From: Rummeliibacillus pycnus_B
GTDB lineage: Bacteria > Bacillota > Bacilli > Bacillales_A > Planococcaceae
Length of the DNA stretch: 64,000 nucleotides
NCBI RefSeq assembly: GCF_050459865.1
Contig: NZ_JBCMNM010000012.1
Location: 164,237-228,236 of the forward strand
Reading direction: 5' to 3'
The notes under the pieces are model-generated. The model did no database searches and was not told where the DNA came from. It worked only from the letters and a program-made list of their open reading frames with translations. A program made the translations under genes and the position numbers. Numbering within the stretch: the stretch's first letter is position 1; each line of letters opens with the position of its first letter. Positions 60,607-64,000 of the stretch are shown here, one piece after another.

Positions 60607-61428
60607 CTAAAGCACTATAATTTCTCCAGTTTTAAACGAATGTAATTTTTCCTTTAAAATGGGTTTTAGGATTTTATACCCACTTGTTCCAGTGCAGTGG
60701 CAAGAATAAATAAGATTTATTGGCATTGTATTTAGCACATTACCAATTGAAATTACTTCTTCTTTTGTTTTTCCTATTGTATTAATTATAGGAATTCCTA
60801 TTAAATGAAACCCTCCGATAATTGCATGGATGTTTTTATTTGGAAATTTTGTTAACACAGTTTTAGCTATATTAACAATTCCATGATGACTACAACCGCT
60901 AAATATTACTAATCCTTTTTTATTTTCAACTACTAATACAATTTCATGATTAAAATCATCTAACTCCTTTATATCTCCTTTAAAAAGATTTTTTGTATAT
61001 TCACTTGTCGGTTGCAAATGAATAATGTGTATTCCTTTTGTAATTTCCATATCAGTATTAACAAATTTCATACGACTATTGAAAACTTGAGGTAAAGTAT
61101 TGTTTGCTCCAACATTATGATAGTAGGGTCCAATTTTTAACCAATGTGGTTCAAATGAATTCGACGATAAAAAAATGCTTCCATGTTTATTTACTTCATT
61201 CAAATGACTTAATCCACCTATATGATCCGAATGACCATGTGAAATAATTATTGTATCTGCACTATTTAAATCAATACCTAAAGAATGAGCATTTTTAATA
61301 TAGGAGTTATCTGGCCCTAAATCAAAAATAATATTTATTTCTTCTGTTTCTATGTAAAGTGATAAACCATGCTTTGAGATTAAGCTCTTTTCTAACTTTG
61401 AATTTTCTAGAATAGCTGTAATTTTCAA
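60607..61428 (-). CDS. Metallo-beta-lactamase-fold hydrolase (methanopterin-synthase-like group)
   Basis: 273-residue MBL-fold protein of the group annotated as dihydropterin-ribofuranosyl-aminobenzene-phosphate-synthase-like. Metal motif SHGHSDHIGGL (His64, His66, Asp68, His69), then FSGCSHHGIVN, GGFHL and YSCHCTG, all expected. The physiological reaction in bacteria is unknown. It ends the NRPS locus but converges on the acetyltransferase gene, so it is a separate unit; a tailoring or resistance role is only suggested by position. The start is TTG with AGTAGGT upstream. Confidence 0.82.
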   Translation of the reverse strand: MKITAILENSKLEKSLISKHGLSLYIETEEINIIFDLGPDNSYIKNAHSLGIDLNSADTIIISHGHSDHIGGLSHLNEVNKHGSIFLSSNSFEPHWLKIGPYYHNVGANNTLPQVFNSRMKFVNTDMEITKGIHIIHLQPTSEYTKNLFKGDIKELDDFNHEIVLVVENKKGLVIFSGCSHHGIVNIAKTVLTKFPNKNIHAIIGGFHLIGIPIINTIGKTKEEVISIGNVLNTMPINLIYSCHCTGTSGYKILKPILKEKLHSFKTGEIIVL

Positions 61429-61798
61429 AAGAATACCTACTTTCTAATAATTTATATATTCGAGTAATAATATTACCTAATTATGTGTAATAAAAGAATT
61501 CTTTTAATAGAAATATATAACAACAAAGTATGTATTTGAGACCTTGTAATATCTAAACTTTTTATCATACCCTATCATCTAAATAGTAACCATAACTTTT
61601 TAATACCAACTGTATATTTTCTATACTATATTTGCCTACATAGTTAGATGATTCTTCACTAAAAACATCTACTCCTCTTACTAAATTTAACAAGGCTAGT
61701 ATTATTTTTCCCCTGAATCATTATTGTATTCAAATGACCATCTCAAAACCGACTTAATTCTCTTTGCTTTTCCCACACTCTGTCCCCTTTGTTTTGGG

Positions 61799-61933
61799 TC
61801 ACCTAGATAAAATCTGTAAAGACCAAATCTCTTTTAAATAAGAGGAACATGAAATTGATTGAGCTTCCACCAAGAACAATCCAGCAAAGATAAGCAATGC
61901 GATAAATAAACTAAACTTTAATTCTTCAATCAT
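61799..61933 (-). CDS. 44-residue hydrophobic peptide
   Basis: ATG 61933 with an excellent AAAAGGGGGAAC site; ends at TGA 61799. The peptide has one membrane helix (LKFSLFIALLIFAGLFLVEA) and a short tail with one cysteine (SISCSSYLKEIW). It might be a true small membrane protein or the surviving N-terminus of a lost gene. The rest of the 597-base gap 61429-62025 shows nothing. Confidence 0.4.
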   Translation of the reverse strand: MIEELKFSLFIALLIFAGLFLVEAQSISCSSYLKEIWSLQILSR

Positions 61934-62025
61934 TCTGTTCCCCCTTTTAATACCTACACATATCAACATACGCGAAACGTTTTCTGCTTAGACGGATTTA
62001 ATGTTTTCAGGGTTCAAAAATAAAA

Positions 62026-62646
62026 TCAACTAATTTTACTTATTACTATTTTTCTGTACATTCCATTCATCATTACTTTTTCATCCTCATTTATGGTTAG
62101 ATTTGCATTATTTTCATGGTATAATTTTTCAAAATTCAATCCAATATCTGTTCCTAATACTTTAATTAGTGGTCTAAGTAATTTTTTTTGTAAGGATAAC
62201 TTTTGACCTTTAGATGCAAATTTGTCAAAAATAATGATCTTCCCAGTTTTTTTTAATACTCTCGTCATTTCTGCGAAACACTTATCCGAATCAGGTACAA
62301 CAGAAAGAATTAGACTAGCAACCACATAATCAAATGTTTCATTTTCAAATGTCATATTTTGAGCATCCATTTCTAAGAACTCTATAGAGGAATCCTTAAA
62401 TTTTTCAGTTGCCCGATGTAGCATATCAGGTGAAAAATCAATCGCAGTTATATTCAAGTCCGAAGGGTTAATTAACTCCAAATCTGCACCTGTTCCTACA
62501 CCCACAAACAAAACTTTTTGACCACTTTTGAAAGGCGTTTGCTGAAAAATTTGTCTTCGCGCTTTCAAGAAAACACCAGAATTAAAGATTCTATCATAAA
62601 TTGGCGACCAGAATCTATATATTATTCGATTCCAAGAATTATTCAT
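62026..62646 (-). CDS. Class I SAM-dependent methyltransferase (UbiE/PmtA-like)
   Basis: 206 residues. SAM motif I is VLFVGVGTGADLELI, followed by ITAIDFSPDMLHRA, EFLEMDAQNMTFENETFDYVVASLIL and MTRVLKKTGKIIIFDKF. The N-terminal WSPIYDRIF and C-terminal helices fit phospholipid or quinone methyltransferases such as PmtA/UbiE, but the acceptor cannot be read. The start is set at ATG 62646 with GGAGGAGGGAG upstream. It follows czcD in the same direction with a hairpin between. Confidence 0.82.
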   Translation of the reverse strand: MNNSWNRIIYRFWSPIYDRIFNSGVFLKARRQIFQQTPFKSGQKVLFVGVGTGADLELINPSDLNITAIDFSPDMLHRATEKFKDSSIEFLEMDAQNMTFENETFDYVVASLILSVVPDSDKCFAEMTRVLKKTGKIIIFDKFASKGQKLSLQKKLLRPLIKVLGTDIGLNFEKLYHENNANLTINEDEKVMMNGMYRKIVISKIS

Positions 62647-62671
62647 AGCTTCTCCCTCCTCCATTTAAAAC

Positions 62672-62710
62672 AAAAAAACAGCAATTGCTACTAGTAATCA
62701 CTGTTTTTCT
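62672..62710 (-). terminator. Terminator after czcD
   Basis: Read leftwards, AAAAACAG pairs with CTGTTTTTTT around a loop that itself can fold (ACTAGT). T-tract follows. Confidence 0.65.
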
Positions 62711-62717
62711 CATGATG

Positions 62718-63644
62718 TTATACCTTAGTATCAGATTGTAATGAACAGTTATAAGTGCCTTTTTCAATTTGAATTGTGGCATGCTCAATATCGAATTCAT
62801 CATGTAATTCTCTTGTTAATTTTTGAAGAAGTTCATCATTATCTCCAATTTCAGAACAAATTAAATGAACCGTTAAAGCTGCTTCTGTCGTGCTCATTCC
62901 CCAAACATGAAGGTCATGAACTTCTAAAATCGTAGGTAATCCACTTAGATATTCCTTAATTTTATGAATGTCTATGCCCTCTGGTACAGCATCTAGTGAT
63001 AAGTTAATAGACTCTTTTAACAAACCCCATGTACTAAAGAAAATTACAATGGAAATCACAAGACTTACCATAGGATCAATCCATTGCCATCCCGTCCAAA
63101 GGATAATAAATCCTGCAATTACAACCCCAAGTGAAACTAAAGCATCAGCAGCCATATGCAAGAAAGCCCCACGGATATTTAAGTCGTTTTTTCTTCCTGC
63201 CATAAAAAGTAACGCCGTTAAACCATTAATCACTATTCCCACGATTGCCACAATAATTACTGTTTTTCCAGCGACTGGGGCAGGTGAAGAAAAACGATTT
63301 ATAGCTTCCCATGCAATTGCGCCAATGGCTACTAGTAAGAATATTGCATTAAATAAAGCTGCTAGTATAGAACTTCTTTTATATCCATATGTCCGTTTTT
63401 TAGTTGGTTCTTTTTTTCCTAACCAAACAGCAATCCATGCAATTATTAAACCCAGAACATCACTTACGTTATGTCCTGCATCCGCTAGAAGTGCTAATGA
63501 ATCTCCTATTATTCCGTAGATAATTTCAACAATAATAAATAGAGTGTTTAAGATAATTCCAAATCCAAACGCAATTCCATAATTGGCAGGGGCATGAGTA
63601 TGTCCATGTCCGTGATCGTGATCGTGACTGTGATTATGTCCCAT
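62718..63644 (-). CDS. czcD: CzcD-type cation diffusion facilitator (zinc/cobalt/cadmium efflux)
   Basis: 308-residue, six-helix CDF exporter that removes Zn and related ions in exchange for protons or potassium. The N-terminus is a His-rich metal tail (GHNHSHDHDHGHGHTH). The transport site is HxxxD in helix 2 (LADAGHNVSDVLG) and helix 5 (FLHMAADALVSLG), and the C-terminal cytoplasmic domain has LEVHDLHVWGMS. The start is ATG 63644 with AAGGGAAGAG upstream. A palindromic candidate operator lies about 105 bases upstream; no regulator is adjacent within the window. Confidence 0.93.
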   Translation of the reverse strand: MGHNHSHDHDHGHGHTHAPANYGIAFGFGIILNTLFIIVEIIYGIIGDSLALLADAGHNVSDVLGLIIAWIAVWLGKKEPTKKRTYGYKRSSILAALFNAIFLLVAIGAIAWEAINRFSSPAPVAGKTVIIVAIVGIVINGLTALLFMAGRKNDLNIRGAFLHMAADALVSLGVVIAGFIILWTGWQWIDPMVSLVISIVIFFSTWGLLKESINLSLDAVPEGIDIHKIKEYLSGLPTILEVHDLHVWGMSTTEAALTVHLICSEIGDNDELLQKLTRELHDEFDIEHATIQIEKGTYNCSLQSDTKV

Positions 63645-63746
63645 TTTTATCTCTTCCCTTTTCAATTAATTTTGCCAAACATGTAAAATCACTTGTCTGT
63701 ATTTCTTTTGTATTTTCCAATATCCTTTATTATCCTTAATAATTTT

Positions 63747-63769
63747 AATATATGCGCATATGTTCATAT
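63747..63769. promoter_or_regulatory. Candidate metalloregulator operator upstream of czcD
   Basis: ATATGCGCATAT, a perfect 12-bp palindrome, followed by GTTCATAT, resembling ArsR/SmtB (CzrA)-type sites. Position suggests zinc-dependent control of czcD. By-eye match only. Confidence 0.45.
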
Positions 63770-63877
63770 TGTCAATAATTGAATATTCTAGAATTTATAA
63801 AGGAATTTAAAATACGGAACAGTACGTAGTAAAAATTAAATCTAATTCTCCGAGTCAGAGAGCAATCAAAATAAAAG

Positions 63878-63911
63878 AAAAACATAGGGAGAATTAATCT
63901 TCCTATGTTTT
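63878..63911 (-). terminator. Terminator of the gene entering from the right edge
   Basis: AAAACATAGG pairs with CCTATGTTTT; read leftwards it is followed by TCTTTTATTTT. It lies eight bases beyond the stop at 63920. Confidence 0.8.
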
Positions 63912-63919
63912 CATTCATA

Positions 63920-64000
63920 TTATTTATCTGTCTGTTTTTGCTTTTTTTTCAAATACTCCGCACGTATTTTTTCAAGTTGCTGCTTTTTATCAAATTTGGC
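63920..64000 (-). CDS. C-terminal end of an unknown gene (runs off window)
   Basis: 26 codons and a stop, entering from the right edge in an open frame: a highly charged, helical tail (AKFDKKQQLEKIRAEYLKKKQ…). The stop is followed directly by a good terminator, which supports it as a real gene end. Family cannot be assigned from this fragment. Confidence 0.55.
   Translation of the reverse strand, partial: AKFDKKQQLEKIRAEYLKKKQKQTDK

Overview
The window is from a low-GC, spore-forming member of the Bacillales. The signs are very strong GGAGG-type ribosome sites, many TTG and GTG starts, a SleL/YaaH-type spore-cortex enzyme, a thioredoxin-coupled arsC, two ECF sigma/anti-sigma pairs and KtrAB-type potassium uptake. 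Protein flavour and the GC-rich palindromic intergenic repeats suggest Lysinibacillus, Solibacillus or a near relative; this genus guess is inference. I see no rRNA, tRNA, CRISPR array or intact insertion sequence.

Layout. 0-15 kb is mostly housekeeping and stress genes: plsY with a GNAT gene, a LysM/GH18 spore enzyme, tmrB, a decayed lipoprotein gene, a KtrAB-like potassium system, degV, a CAP-domain protein, an amidohydrolase, ctaB (heme O synthase), proC and a KTSC protein. 15.4-19.5 kb is an arsenic island read leftwards: arsR, an ACR3 efflux pump, arsC, a HesB-like protein, a cysteine-flanked flavoprotein and an ArsN-like acetyltransferase. It has a second near-copy of the arsR operator in front of the flavoprotein. 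19.8-32 kb holds a winged-helix protein, a large MMPL transporter, an ECF sigma/anti-sigma pair, an MFS osmolyte-type carrier, a frameshifted methyltransferase gene and several small membrane proteins. 32-47 kb holds azlCD, a CPA2 antiporter, DinB-like and DUF2785 proteins, a 21-bp tandem repeat, a RelP-type alarmone synthetase, a GIY-YIG protein, a second ECF sigma operon, a membrane-anchored Mrr-like protein, a dynamin-like GTPase and an Eis-type acetyltransferase. 47.5-51.6 kb holds YyaL, a decayed ftsE remnant and an EnvC/CwlO-like M23 hydrolase.

51.7-61.4 kb is the most unusual part: a compact, AT-rich biosynthetic locus. A short Sfp-type phosphopantetheinyl transferase is followed by a single-module NRPS with domains heterocyclization (Cy), adenylation, carrier and thioesterase, then a MacB-type ABC ATPase and an FtsX-type permease. 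All four are tightly coupled on the minus strand. The adenylation pocket reads as cysteine-specific, and the divergently transcribed neighbour is a serine O-acetyltransferase, the committed step of cysteine synthesis. A metallo-beta-lactamase-fold gene closes the locus. I read it as making a small thiazoline-type cysteine product that is exported or counteracted by the ABC pair; the product and the donor for the Cy domain are unknown.

61.8-64 kb returns to ordinary genes: a small hydrophobic peptide, a UbiE-like methyltransferase, a CzcD-type zinc exporter and the end of an unknown gene. Five loci look broken (lipoprotein at 4.4 kb, methyltransferase at 29 kb, codons beyond the DUF3139 stop at 31.3 kb, ftsE remnant at 49.9 kb, remnant at 60.4 kb). 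Many starts given here are moved downstream from the longest reading frame because a ribosome site lies inside the longer frame.
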